Assembly: GCF_013032005.1 (NCBI RefSeq)
Contig: NZ_WQBE01000003.1
Location: 248,001-312,000, forward strand
Direction: 5' to 3'
DNA length: 64,000 bases
Origin: Ruegeria atlantica
Lineage (GTDB): Bacteria; Pseudomonadota; Alphaproteobacteria; Rhodobacterales; Rhodobacteraceae
The notes under the pieces are model-generated. The model had not been told where the DNA came from and did not search any database. It saw only the letters and a program-made list of their open reading frames with translations. Numbering within the stretch: position 1 is the first letter of the stretch; each line of letters begins with the position of its first letter. A program made the translations under genes and the position numbers. Shown piece by piece: positions 18,516 to 27,157 of this stretch.

Positions 18516-19680
18516 CCATGTGCTGGCGCTGAACGCCGGGTCGTCTTCGTTGAAATTCGGGCTGTATGAACTGGTCGAAGGCAATCGCCCCAGCATGCGT
18601 TGGCACGGCCAGATCGAACGCTTGGGGGATGCGCCGCGCTTGTTGGCGGAATCTGCCGGGGGCCGCTCGATCAACCAGGCGCTGACGGATACCCAAAGCC
18701 ATGACGAGGCAATCCAGGCCTTTCTGGACATGACACGCGAATATCTGCCGGACATCCAAATCCGCGCCATAGGTCACCGGGTTGTGCATGGGGGGACGGT
18801 GTATTCCGAACCCGTGCGGATCGACGACAAGGTTCTGGATACTCTGGCCGGGTTCATCCCCTTTGCGCCGCTGCACCAGCCATTCAGTCTGGCCGGTATC
18901 CGTGCAGCCAGCGCCGCCTTTCCAGACACGGTTCAGGTGGCCTGTTTCGACACCGCCTTTCACCGCACCCATCCATGGGTCAACGATACCTTCGCCCTGC
19001 CGCAGAGCTATTATGACAAGGGCGTGCGCCGGTACGGCTTTCACGGCCTGAGCTATGACTACATCACGCAAAAGCTGAAAGAAACCGCGCCCAGCCTGTA
19101 TGATGGCCGCGTTGTCATCGCGCATCTGGGCAATGGCGCGTCGATGTGTGCTGTGTCAGGCGGGCGGGCTGTGGCGTCGACCATGGGTTTTTCCGCATTG
19201 GACGGCCTGCCGATGGGCACCCGCAGCGGTCAGCTGGACCCGGGTGTCGTGCTGTACATGATGCAGCAGGAAGGGATGAGCGCGGATGAAATCGCCGACA
19301 TGCTCTATCGTAATTCCGGCCTGCTGGGTCTGTCGGGGATGTCATCGGACATGCGCACCCTGCTGGCCGCCGAAACGCCCGAGGCACGCAAGGCGATCGA
19401 TTATTATGTCTTTCGCATTCGCCGAGAGCTTGGCGCCATGTCTGCTGCGCTGGAAGGGTTGGACGCGCTGGTGTTCACGGGCGGCATTGGTGAGAACGCG
19501 GTCCAGATTCGTCAGCGGGTTTGTGACGGGATGCGCTGGATCGGGATTGAAATGGATCCCAACAGGAACGCCGACAATGGCACGGTTCTGTCGACCGATT
19601 TCAGTCGCGTGCGCATTCTGGCAATTCCCACGAACGAAGAGATGGTGATCGCCCGCGCCGCCGCCCGGATGGTGCAATAG
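18508..19680 (+). CDS. ackA: Acetate/propionate kinase
   Basis: A 390-residue kinase of the ASKHA fold, interconverting acyl phosphate plus ADP with acid plus ATP. The phosphate-1 motif LALNAGSSSLKF is near residues 5-16. The family motifs GHRVVHGG, CFDTAFHRTHP (catalytic Asp) and HLGNGASMCAVSGG are present, with FTGGIGENA towards the C-terminus. The ATG at 18508 is chosen because the family start is here and AAGGG precedes it; the open frame extends upstream to 18436 inside the preceding gene. It ends three bases before a convergent gene with no clear terminator between. Confidence 0.94.
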   Translation: MADHVLALNAGSSSLKFGLYELVEGNRPSMRWHGQIERLGDAPRLLAESAGGRSINQALTDTQSHDEAIQAFLDMTREYLPDIQIRAIGHRVVHGGTVYSEPVRIDDKVLDTLAGFIPFAPLHQPFSLAGIRAASAAFPDTVQVACFDTAFHRTHPWVNDTFALPQSYYDKGVRRYGFHGLSYDYITQKLKETAPSLYDGRVVIAHLGNGASMCAVSGGRAVASTMGFSALDGLPMGTRSGQLDPGVVLYMMQQEGMSADEIADMLYRNSGLLGLSGMSSDMRTLLAAETPEARKAIDYYVFRIRRELGAMSAALEGLDALVFTGGIGENAVQIRQRVCDGMRWIGIEMDPNRNADNGTVLSTDFSRVRILAIPTNEEMVIARAAARMVQ

Positions 19681-19683
19681 TCG

Positions 19684-20157
19684 CTATTGCTCGGGTTTGT
19701 CTCTGCGACGCTTGGCGTATTTGATCAGCGTACTCAGAATGGCGCTGATAACATCAGGTGTCAGGGCACCCAGAGGGTCGCGCCGGATGCCTGTCACGGT
19801 GTTACGTGCGTCGGACAGAGTGTCTTTGATCTCGGTCTCGATATCTAACAGTGCCATATCGCGCAATTCGACCGCGGCTGTCGTATCTGCCTGCGCGTTC
19901 TGCGTGTTGGCCATCAGAACCAGGATCACACCCAGCAACAGGTTGGCCCCAGCCATGATCAGCGCGGCCAGCGGTTTGGACAGGGTTGCGGACAACCAGA
20001 AAAAACCGGCCACGTTCAGCATGATGACAGCCAGCCCCGCGGCCAGCCCCGCCGCAGCGTAAAAGCTGGTACGCCGTGCGGCCACGGCAACATGGCGTTG
20101 GGCAATCAACCGCTCGGCGCGCAGAATGATCGAGATATTGCGGGAAATGCGGCTCAT
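19684..20157 (-). CDS. Holin-X-like small membrane protein (phage holin superfamily III-like)
   Basis: A 157-residue protein with a basic N-terminus, two adjacent membrane segments (about 30-53 and 62-82, the second LAALIMAGANLLLGVILVLM) and a charged helical C-terminus. This is the layout of Holin_X or YqjE-type proteins, which are chromosomal and not evidence of a prophage. It follows by ten bases the 85-residue YqjD/ElaB-like gene, and the pair resembles the E. coli yqjD-yqjE arrangement associated with membranes and ribosomes. The function is unknown. Confidence 0.72.
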   Translation of the reverse strand: MSRISRNISIILRAERLIAQRHVAVAARRTSFYAAAGLAAGLAVIMLNVAGFFWLSATLSKPLAALIMAGANLLLGVILVLMANTQNAQADTTAAVELRDMALLDIETEIKDTLSDARNTVTGIRRDPLGALTPDVISAILSTLIKYAKRRRDKPEQ

Positions 20158-20167
20158 GTTCAGGCTC

Positions 20168-20425
20168 CTACCGGGATCGGCCTAGCAGATAGCCAAGCGT
20201 AAAAATGCCAAGCGCAAACAGGATCGGTCTTTTGTGCGGCAGATCCTCCAACTCGGTCAGGGCTTCTTCAAGCTGTCCGGTCCAGTTGTCGATGTTCTCG
20301 GCAATCTTGTCGGCCACAGTATCGTGTGGTTCCGGCCTTTGTGCCTGTTCACGGGTCGCAGTTTGCTCGGCCAGTTGGCGGCGCAGATCGGCAACTTGCG
20401 CTTCAAGCTCGGCTTTCGTGACCAT
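20168..20425 (-). CDS. YqjD/ElaB-like (DUF883-type) coiled-coil protein with C-terminal anchor
   Basis: An 85-residue protein. Residues 3-25 form an amphipathic coiled coil (ELEAQVADLRRQLAEQ). A middle helix contains NIDNWTGQLEEALTELEDLP. The C-terminus ends in one membrane segment and a Gly-Arg tail (LFALGIFTLGYLLGRSR). This matches the general plan of ElaB/YqjD proteins, which bind ribosomes at the inner membrane in stationary phase. It lies upstream of the Holin-X-like gene. Confidence 0.68.
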   Translation of the reverse strand: MVTKAELEAQVADLRRQLAEQTATREQAQRPEPHDTVADKIAENIDNWTGQLEEALTELEDLPHKRPILFALGIFTLGYLLGRSR

Positions 20426-20570
20426 TAGACCGGCCCCCTAACAGTTGTTGCGCTAACAGGTCAGGGTTGGAACCCCCACCCACGGTTTCGCAGCCCATGT
20501 TAATGCGTTTTTCCGGTTTAAGAAAAGCGACTTATCATTTTGCGGGTCAGGTCAGCCTGAAAACTGCGTA

Positions 20571-21242
20571 TCAAGCGTAGTAATCCGCGACCAACAGGAA
20601 ATCCGGCGCGATGTCTTCTTCGATGGTTGCAAAGCGCGGGATCGGGTCTTCGAACACGTTGTCGGTTCGGTCGTCATTGACGGTCGAGACCTCGCCAATC
20701 AGGCAATCACCTTTTTCGGCCCAGAAGGCGTGCCATATGCCGGGCATCAGAGTGACGCTTTCGCCGGGTTTCAGGCGAAGCAACTCACCGGGCCGAATTG
20801 TGACGGGGCAACCGTCGCTGGGCACAACAACAGGATTTTCACGGTCGATATCGCCTTGCGGGTCCGAGGCATAGATCTCCATCACCAGATCACCACCGCC
20901 GCGGTTTATGATGTCTTCGGCTTTCACAATGTGGCGGTGCATTGGCGACAGCTGTTTGTCCCGCGATACCAGCAGCTTTTCGGCATAAAGCATGCCCCGA
21001 CCGCTGTTCAGATCACCCACATCGCCGTTTCGCAAGGTGAACAGGAACAGGCCCAGCTCATCAAAGCGACCCTGCCCGTAATCGGTGATGTCCCAACCCA
21101 GCCCGCGTTCGCGAATGCCTGCGGCTTTGTCACTGCGCATTTGGTCAGGCGACCAATTGGCAAAGGGGGGCAGGACCGCACCGAAGGAACGGATAAAGGC
21201 ATCGGCCTCGGTTTTGATGGTGTTGATGTCAGAACGTTTCAT
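20571..21242 (-). CDS. D-lyxose ketol-isomerase
   Basis: A 223-residue cupin-fold sugar isomerase. Metal-binding candidates are MHRHIVKAEDI (two His and a Glu) and PGIWHAFW in the second cupin strand; the Gly/Asp-rich loop NRGGGDLVMEIY lies between. The family interconverts D-lyxose and D-xylulose, and usually also D-mannose and D-fructose. As the next genes upstream encode a PfkB sugar kinase and a glucokinase, a mannose to fructose to fructose-6-phosphate route is plausible. It lies 17 bases downstream of the kinase. Confidence 0.88.
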   Translation of the reverse strand: MKRSDINTIKTEADAFIRSFGAVLPPFANWSPDQMRSDKAAGIRERGLGWDITDYGQGRFDELGLFLFTLRNGDVGDLNSGRGMLYAEKLLVSRDKQLSPMHRHIVKAEDIINRGGGDLVMEIYASDPQGDIDRENPVVVPSDGCPVTIRPGELLRLKPGESVTLMPGIWHAFWAEKGDCLIGEVSTVNDDRTDNVFEDPIPRFATIEEDIAPDFLLVADYYA

Positions 21243-21259
21243 TTAGATCTCTTTGGGGT

Positions 21260-22186
21260 TCAAAGCTCGTGCGCCCAGGGAGGGTTGGCCCCGGCGCGGG
21301 AAACGGTGATGGCTGCAACCTCTGCGCCTTTGGCCAATGCGGCGCGCAGGTTTTCGGTACTCAGGGTGCGTAGCGCGGTTTTGGTCAGTTGCCCACCGCG
21401 CTCCAGCTCGGCCAGCACACCAGCGTTGAACGTGTCACCTGCACCGACGGTATCGACAACCTGAACCGGTCGGACGGGGACTGAGGTTTCGGACCCGTCC
21501 GCCAGATAGCCTGACGCGCCGTCACCGCCACGCGTTACAATAACCACGGCAGGCCCGGCTTGCAGCAACAGCGGCACTTTCTCAGTGATGCTTTCCGGGC
21601 CGGGAATGATCCAATCCAGATCCTCGTCCGAGACCTTTACGATATCCGCCTGTGCGATCATCCGGTTCAGACGGGTGCGATACCGGGTTTGATCCTTGAT
21701 GAAATCGGGCCGGATATTGGGATCAATCATCACCGCCCGATCCGCCCCTTGCCGGTCCAACAATGCGGCATAAGCGTCGGCGCAGGGTTCGCACGCCAGG
21801 CTGATTCCGCCGAAATACAGCGCCGAAATAGCGGGGAGCTGATCCGGCATATCCTCGGGCATCAGCATGCGACCCGCCGAGTTTTCGTCGATAAAGCTGT
21901 AAGAGGCGTGCCCGTCCTTCAACTGCACAAAGGCCAGCGTCGTGGGGCGATCTGATCGGATCACATGGCTTGCATCCACATGGCTGGTCTTCAGGGCTTC
22001 GGCCAATTGCTCTCCGAACATATCTGAAGACAGGCCAGTCAGCAGTCCAACCGGCGACCCCAGCCGCCCCAAGGCAATGGCAGTGTTAAAGACCGCGCCA
22101 CCGGAATGGGGCACAAAGCCATCACCGCCCGAAATGGTCGGGGTGGCGATCATGTCGATCAGGGCTTCACCGCAGCACAGGATCAT
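21260..22186 (-). CDS. PfkB family carbohydrate kinase (probable fructokinase)
   Basis: A 308-residue ribokinase-fold kinase. The N-terminal sugar-binding signature is around GGAVFNTAIALGRLG (residues 29-43). The C-terminal PfkB signature VDTVGAGDTFNAGVL holds the anion-hole Gly-Ala-Gly and the catalytic base Asp. It would phosphorylate a ketose such as fructose with ATP. It lies between the GH1-like/glucokinase fusion (38 bases upstream) and the lyxose isomerase. A near-palindrome at 22252-22269, inside the end of the fusion gene, sits 66 bases upstream of its start and may be an internal operator. Confidence 0.87.
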   Translation of the reverse strand: MILCCGEALIDMIATPTISGGDGFVPHSGGAVFNTAIALGRLGSPVGLLTGLSSDMFGEQLAEALKTSHVDASHVIRSDRPTTLAFVQLKDGHASYSFIDENSAGRMLMPEDMPDQLPAISALYFGGISLACEPCADAYAALLDRQGADRAVMIDPNIRPDFIKDQTRYRTRLNRMIAQADIVKVSDEDLDWIIPGPESITEKVPLLLQAGPAVVIVTRGGDGASGYLADGSETSVPVRPVQVVDTVGAGDTFNAGVLAELERGGQLTKTALRTLSTENLRAALAKGAEVAAITVSRAGANPPWAHEL

Positions 22187-22224
22187 GCCGGGTCCTTTCT
22201 GTCTTGTGGGATCAGGCGGCCATA

Positions 22225-24315
22225 TTAACGCGCGAGCGCACTTTTACAGAAATTGTTAGCGCCAACAATGCCAAATTCGTCCTGTTCCGAAACATACAGG
22301 CTCATTGACCTTCGCAAATCGGTAAACCGCCCGCCCGCGTTGAACGCATCGCGGAAGGCTTCCTTGAAGAGCCAGCGGTTTTTCTCGGTCACACCGCCCA
22401 CAAGGAACACACCGCCCACAGGCATCAGCACGACGGCAAGATCACCCATCACTGCGCCCAGATGGGTGGTGAACATATGCGCCGTTTTTTCGGCGATCAG
22501 GTCTGTCTGCGTGCGCGCGTCTTCAAGAATGTCCTTGGCGCTGCGCATTGGCGTGTCGGCCTGTCCGGCGGCCATACCGGCCGCACGGTACAGGATCGGC
22601 AGACCTGTGCCGCTAAGGAACATTTCCGCCTCAAGGACCAAAGTTTCATCAAAGAAACAATCCGGCGCGATGTGCCGGGCGGCTTTGAAAATCTCGACCT
22701 CATCCACATGGCGCGGTGACAGGCCGATATGGCCGCCTTCACCAGATGCGGTGTGATATCGGCCTTCAGAGTAGAGCAACGCCCCAACCCCAAGACCTGT
22801 GCCGGGACCGACAACCAACCGGGTGCCAGGGGGTGGGGTCGCGGCGCCTTGCAACACCTCGACATCATCGCCTGTGATTTCGGCCACCGACCAAGCAGCG
22901 GCGGTAAAGTCGTTGATGACAAAGGTATGCTGCGCGCCCGTGGCCTTGCCGATATCACACTCGGATAAGTCGAGCTTTGCATTCGTCAGGCGGATCGTCC
23001 CGTTCTTCACAGGCCCGGCCCCGGCGGCCACCACGGCGCGTGGATCGGTGCCGATCTCATCGCGCAGGGTGTGAAAGGCGTCAAGCAATTCTGGCAGGGT
23101 GCCGGTTGGGTATTTGCGCAGATCGGTCAGCTTTCCGTCAGCGATCACGCCCAAGCGCGTATTGGTTCCGCCGATATCCGCGACCAAGTTCCAATGCGCG
23201 CGCATGGCACCAGGTGGTTGAGCCAGAGGCAATGACACCGCGTCACCAGACAGGACGGGTTTAAGGATGTTATACGACACCTTCGGTTTGCTTTCTGGCG
23301 CACTAGAGACTGTGTCGACCAAGTCTTTCGGTTCAGCGTCGTAAGGGGCCCAATTGCCCCGGTCCAGCACAGACCGGATAAACACCCCCTTCACCGGAAC
23401 ACCCTGTTTCAGCGCGTCCTGCACTGCCGATAGGTGTTGGGTAAGATCGTTACCCCACCCATCCCCGTGCGAAGTTTCGCGGCCAGCCATACCGGTGACA
23501 AAGATAGGCCTGTCTTGGGTGTAGTCGTGCTGAAAACGGCTCAGGTCCACAGCAGATGGCCAATGCGTGTCAAAGGTCAGACCGCACCAATCAACGCCAG
23601 TTCCAATGGTTTCCATGTCGCCCTGCCAGCTTGCTGGCAGATGACGCTCCAGCGATTCAAGCGCCATTGCAGGGTAGGTCTTGTTGAAAACACCAGCCGG
23701 ACAGAACCGATTGAGGATGTCACCAAGCAGATCGGTGGCGGGGTCCTTGGACGGTTCCGCGCGTGTTTGATCGAACACAACCCCAAGATTGGTCATGCCC
23801 AACCCTCGCATCGCCTCAATGGCACACCCATGGGCCAACAGCATGTGGTGCATTGTCCGCGCGGTGGCGCGGGTATTTCCGGTGTCGAGTATCTGGTTAG
23901 CGAAATTGTGTAATCTGCCGATGCCAGCCGGGATGCTGATCGGTGCAACGCTGTACATACGGTCGCCGACACGCCCCATGATGATTTCGGTGAAATCCGC
24001 AAACCAATCGGCGATGGCGCGGTTTCGCCATCCGCCCAGATCCGCCAGCGCTGCAGGCAATTCGCCGTGATTCAGTGTCGCGCACGGTCGAAGGCCACGC
24101 GCCAACAGCGCGTCCGTCAGACGATCGTAAAAGTCCAGCCCGGTCTCGTTCATCGCCCCGCGCCCTTCGGGCAGAACGCGGGCCCAATTGATTGAAAATT
24201 GATAACAGTCAAACCCGGCTTCGTGTACCAGATCGAATTCCTGTTCGATCTGGTGCGCTGAGGTTGCCACGCCAAAGAGGAAATCCTTTGGGAAATCGGA
24301 GCGGGAGTAATTCAT
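22225..24315 (-). CDS. Fusion of degenerate GH1 beta-glucosidase-like domain and glucokinase
   Basis: A 696-residue fusion. Residues about 8-335 resemble GH1 beta-glucosidases (FPKDFLFGVATSAHQIE at the start; LPAALADLGGW; DALKQGVPVKGVF). Residues about 375-696 form a Glk-family glucokinase with LVADIGGTNTRLG, VINDF (catalytic Asp), GPGTGLGVG and GEGGHIGLSP all present. In the GH1 half the acid/base motif, normally NEP, reads SIP (about 127-129), and the nucleophile motif, normally TENG, reads TGMA (about 274-277). The segment normally carrying substrate and metal loops after SAHQIE is shortened by about 35 residues. Glycosidase activity is therefore unlikely; sugar binding or a structural role is possible. 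ATG 24315 is preferred over TTG 24321. It is divergent from the isomerase-LacI unit, with the palindrome at 24485-24500 between. Confidence 0.85.
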   Translation of the reverse strand: MNYSRSDFPKDFLFGVATSAHQIEQEFDLVHEAGFDCYQFSINWARVLPEGRGAMNETGLDFYDRLTDALLARGLRPCATLNHGELPAALADLGGWRNRAIADWFADFTEIIMGRVGDRMYSVAPISIPAGIGRLHNFANQILDTGNTRATARTMHHMLLAHGCAIEAMRGLGMTNLGVVFDQTRAEPSKDPATDLLGDILNRFCPAGVFNKTYPAMALESLERHLPASWQGDMETIGTGVDWCGLTFDTHWPSAVDLSRFQHDYTQDRPIFVTGMAGRETSHGDGWGNDLTQHLSAVQDALKQGVPVKGVFIRSVLDRGNWAPYDAEPKDLVDTVSSAPESKPKVSYNILKPVLSGDAVSLPLAQPPGAMRAHWNLVADIGGTNTRLGVIADGKLTDLRKYPTGTLPELLDAFHTLRDEIGTDPRAVVAAGAGPVKNGTIRLTNAKLDLSECDIGKATGAQHTFVINDFTAAAWSVAEITGDDVEVLQGAATPPPGTRLVVGPGTGLGVGALLYSEGRYHTASGEGGHIGLSPRHVDEVEIFKAARHIAPDCFFDETLVLEAEMFLSGTGLPILYRAAGMAAGQADTPMRSAKDILEDARTQTDLIAEKTAHMFTTHLGAVMGDLAVVLMPVGGVFLVGGVTEKNRWLFKEAFRDAFNAGGRFTDLRRSMSLYVSEQDEFGIVGANNFCKSALAR
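22252..22269. promoter_or_regulatory. Near-palindrome ATTGTTAGCGCCAACAAT, possible intragenic LacI-type operator
   Basis: An 18-base inverted repeat, symmetrical except for one base pair, with the CG centre usual for LacI-family sites. It lies inside the last codons of the fusion gene and 66 bases before the PfkB start. A weaker relative, TGTTAGCGGTATCA, occurs at 24378-24391 in the divergent promoter. Coding constraint could produce it by chance. Confidence 0.35.
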
Positions 24316-24484
24316 GGTCAAAACCTGTTTGCGCCGGTTGGGCCGCCACCTAACAGTTCGGCCCGATGCATTCTATATGTTAGCGGTATCATCGGTGGAT
24401 TAGAGTGTTTTGTCAGCACTTCTGGCGAAATACCAGCCCCTTTGGGCCGAATCTTGACAAAAGGGGTGTTGCTGCTTCAACGTT

Positions 24485-24500
24485 ATTGAAACGTTTCAAT
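24485..24500. promoter_or_regulatory. LacI-type operator, perfect palindrome ATTGAAACGTTTCAAT
   Basis: A perfect 16-base palindrome centred on CG, typical of LacI/GalR-family operators. It lies in the divergent promoter region between the GH1-like/glucokinase gene (start 24315) and the isomerase gene (start 24522), 22 bases before the latter. The LacI regulator encoded at 25274-26320 is the natural ligand, so it probably represses both directions until sugar is present. Confidence 0.75.
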
Positions 24501-24521
24501 CGAGAGTCATTCAGTAAGCAG

Positions 24522-25274
24522 ATGCGTATCGCGGCACAGCTTTATACCGTCAGGCAGCTCGGGGGTCTGGCTGCGCAGTTGGATCTGATCCTCGCCTGCG
24601 GTTTTGCGGATGTTGAAACAGTTGGATTTCACGATCTGTCCCCTAAACACATGGCGTTGCAGGTTGCGCAGTCGGGCCTGACCGTCCGGTCGGCGCATTT
24701 CGATTGGGAGGAATTCGAAACCCGGTTTGACGATATTCTGACCCTGCTTGATCTTTTGAACTGCCCGGTTGCCGTGATGCCATGGCTGGCGCCACAGGCC
24801 CGCCCCGGCACGGTCGCGGGATGGCAGGATGTAGCAGACCAACTCTCTGCCTGGGCGGCGCGATTGGCGGGCCAGGGGGTTCGACTGGCTTATCACAACC
24901 ATGATTTTGATCTGGTTGGCCCTGTTGGAGAAACACCTTTGGACCTGATCCTGGCGCATGACACGCTGCATTGGCAGCCCGATATAGGATGGTTGGCCGT
25001 CTCGGTGCCGGAACCGGCCGCGGTGTTGCAGCGGTACGCGGGGCGGATCGTATCAGTACACGCCAAGGATGCAGAACCGGCTTCGGGGCAGGGTGATGAT
25101 CGCTGGCGCAATCTGGGGCAGGGTGTGGTCGATTGGCCCCGGCTGTTGCGCATTCTGAATGACAGCCCCTGCAGCGATCTGTTTGTCGAACACGATGAAA
25201 CGCCCGACCACGCCGAGACCTTGCGGACGGGGCGAAAGTTTCTGATGGGACAGATGTCTTTGGAGGTCGGATAA
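24522..25274 (+). CDS. Sugar phosphate isomerase/epimerase (TIM barrel, AP endonuclease 2-like)
   Basis: A 250-residue protein of the xylose-isomerase-like TIM barrel family. The family start RIAAQLYTVRQLGG immediately follows ATG 24522; an upstream in-frame start at 24405 would run through the operator and is rejected. Metal-site candidates include YHNHDFDL, HWQPDIGW, HAKDAE and the C-terminal VEHDET. Members isomerise or epimerise sugars or inositols; the substrate here is not evident. The stop overlaps the LacI start (TAATG), so the two are co-translated. Confidence 0.8.
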   Translation: MRIAAQLYTVRQLGGLAAQLDLILACGFADVETVGFHDLSPKHMALQVAQSGLTVRSAHFDWEEFETRFDDILTLLDLLNCPVAVMPWLAPQARPGTVAGWQDVADQLSAWAARLAGQGVRLAYHNHDFDLVGPVGETPLDLILAHDTLHWQPDIGWLAVSVPEPAAVLQRYAGRIVSVHAKDAEPASGQGDDRWRNLGQGVVDWPRLLRILNDSPCSDLFVEHDETPDHAETLRTGRKFLMGQMSLEVG

Positions 25275-26320
25275 TGGCGCGCGCAACGATCAAGTCGATC
25301 GCCAAGGAGACGGGCTATTCCGTTGGCACCGTCTCGAACGCGCTGCGGGGGGCTACGTCAGTTCGGGAAAAAACGCGGCAAGAGATTCAGGCTGTAGCGA
25401 CCCTTCTGGGGTACCGTGTCAATATGGACGGTTTGAAGCTGCGCACCAAAAAATCCTACCGTATCGCGGTGCTGGTCAGTGTGTCACCTGACGCAGCAGA
25501 AGAATGGGAAGGGGTGGAATTCACCCGCATTCTGGCCGGTATCTCGGCGTCCTTGCAGGGTTCGCGATATGAGATGTCTGTGTTCAACGTGGCCGATCTG
25601 CCGGATGCCCTGGCCGTTCTGGCGCGGATCGTTCAGGACGGTTTGGCCGATGGTGTCATCTTTTCGGGTACATTGCAGGACGATCCGCGCATCGCTTTTC
25701 TACAGCAACACAGTTTTCCCTTCGTGACCATGGGTATGAGCGACAGCAAGACAGCCCATGCCTATGTCGATTTCGACAGCCAGGCGGCTGCGTTTGACGC
25801 CACCGCGCGGTTGGTGGGATTGGGGCACCGGCGTATTGCCTTGGTGAACCCCCCGGCCGAACTGATCTATGCAGCACAACGTCAAACCGGATACGAACAG
25901 GCGTTGGCCAATGGTGGCCTTGCGCCTGACCCAGCGCTGATTTTCAATGGCCCCACAACCGCTCGTACTGGGCAGTTGTGTTTTGAGGCACTGATGCAGC
26001 TAAGCGACCGACCCACGGCCTGTATCTGCGCGAATGAGGCAATGACGCTAGGCGTTTTGTCCGCAGCCCATGCTGCGGGTGTGCAGATTGGACGGGACAT
26101 GGTGGTGATTTCCACCGATGACCTGCAACTTAGCCGATATTTCGTACCCCCGCCCAGCACCTATTATGTGCCCATCGAAGAAACCAGCCGTCTTCTGGGC
26201 GAGTACATGTTGAAAGCTTTGGAAGGGGGCGACCCGTCCGAGACCCAGAAAAAGATCAGGGCCACGCTGATCGAGCGCCAACCTGACACCCCCGCGCCGC
26301 AAAAGGCGCCCACCACGTAA
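25274..26320 (+). CDS. LacI family transcriptional regulator
   Basis: A 348-residue regulator. The N-terminal LacI helix-turn-helix is at residues 5-27 (IKSIAKETGYSVGTVSNALR), followed by the hinge. The periplasmic-binding-protein-like ligand domain starts near residue 60 (YRIAVLVSVSPDA) and ends around residue 330. In the second helix the usual Ala of VSRAL is Asn (VSNAL), a common variant. It shares an operon with the isomerase upstream and the ABC binding protein downstream (22 bases). Its likely site is the palindrome at 24485-24500. The ligand is probably a sugar. Confidence 0.92.
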   Translation: MARATIKSIAKETGYSVGTVSNALRGATSVREKTRQEIQAVATLLGYRVNMDGLKLRTKKSYRIAVLVSVSPDAAEEWEGVEFTRILAGISASLQGSRYEMSVFNVADLPDALAVLARIVQDGLADGVIFSGTLQDDPRIAFLQQHSFPFVTMGMSDSKTAHAYVDFDSQAAAFDATARLVGLGHRRIALVNPPAELIYAAQRQTGYEQALANGGLAPDPALIFNGPTTARTGQLCFEALMQLSDRPTACICANEAMTLGVLSAAHAAGVQIGRDMVVISTDDLQLSRYFVPPPSTYYVPIEETSRLLGEYMLKALEGGDPSETQKKIRATLIERQPDTPAPQKAPTT

Positions 26321-26342
26321 ATCAACTCAGGAGGACTTGAAG

Positions 26343-27092
26343 ATGTTTAAAAATCTACTGGCCGCAGCGGTCGTGACCGCGATAGCAGCCCCCGCAGTTT
26401 TTGCTGCCGACCTGGACGGGCGCGTTCTGAAAATCGGAACTGACGCCACCTATCCGCCAATGGAGACTGTCGATGAGACGACCGGTCAGATCGTGGGTTT
26501 CGATGTGGATGTGATGAATGCGATCTGCGAACGGGTCAATTGCGTCCCGAATTTCGTCAACACCGCATGGGACGGCATCTTTGCCGCGCTTCAGCAGGGT
26601 GAGTTCGATCTGGTGATCTCGGGCGTCTCAATCACGCCGGAACGCGAAGAGACGATGGATTTCTCAGAACCCTACATTGTGGTCAGTCAGGCCATTCTGC
26701 TCCAGGTCGACAATGCGGACATGACGCTTGAGGATTTCAAAGCCGGTGGTCAGAAGCTGGCGGCGCAGACCGGTACCACCAACGCGCAATTGGCCGAGGA
26801 TCTAGTAGGGCGCGAAAATGTCAGCCTGTATGACAACTTCTCTGCCGCGATACTGGCACTGCAAAATGCGGATGTGCAGGGTGTGATCATCGACGGCACC
26901 TCGGCCGCCGCATACGAGCAGGAGTTCGCGGGTGAGCTGACCGTGGGCATCACCGGCCTGCAATCCGACCCGCTGGGTATCGTGTTTCAGGAAGGCGACG
27001 CTACGGTCGACGCCATCAACGAAGGGCTGGCAGCGATCAAGGCCGACGGCACGCTGGACAAGTTGGTCGGCAAATACTGGGGCACCGAATAA
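26343..27092 (+). CDS. ABC transporter substrate-binding protein (SBP family 3, amino acid type)
   Basis: A 249-residue exported protein. The signal peptide is about residues 1-21, ending AVFAAD. The family 3 fold begins LKIGTDATYPPME, with the signature GFDVDVMNAICERVNC and DLVISGVSITPEREETMDFS. ATG 26343 is chosen over TTG 26337 because AGGAGG (26329-26334) is ideally spaced. Family 3 proteins normally bind amino acids or opines, which is unexpected in a sugar locus. It is followed by a GC-rich hairpin and the permease gene. A cognate ATPase is not nearby. Confidence 0.87.
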   Translation: MFKNLLAAAVVTAIAAPAVFAADLDGRVLKIGTDATYPPMETVDETTGQIVGFDVDVMNAICERVNCVPNFVNTAWDGIFAALQQGEFDLVISGVSITPEREETMDFSEPYIVVSQAILLQVDNADMTLEDFKAGGQKLAAQTGTTNAQLAEDLVGRENVSLYDNFSAAILALQNADVQGVIIDGTSAAAYEQEFAGELTVGITGLQSDPLGIVFQEGDATVDAINEGLAAIKADGTLDKLVGKYWGTE

Positions 27093-27109
27093 ACCTGTCC
27101 GATCCGAAA

Positions 27110-27137
27110 CGGCCCGGTGCCGATGGCAACCGGGCCG
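27110..27137 (+). terminator. GC-rich hairpin between binding protein and permease genes
   Basis: Inverted repeat CGGCCCGGT / ACCGGGCCG (27110-27118 and 27129-27137) with a ten-base loop and no T-run. Hairpins at this place usually stabilise the upstream binding-protein mRNA or attenuate the permease, giving more binding protein than permease. Confidence 0.6.
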
Positions 27138-27157
27138 CCTGTTTGCAGTGAGGTTCC

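Noticed and set aside
19684-20157. Prophage signal from a holin-like protein
   Set aside because: Holin-X-like proteins are common chromosomal genes, and no other phage gene or attachment site is nearby.
20446-20458. TGTTGCGCTAACA as a further sugar-locus operator
   Set aside because: It is one base short of the symmetrical form and lies upstream of the YqjD-like gene, not of a sugar gene, so chance is likely.
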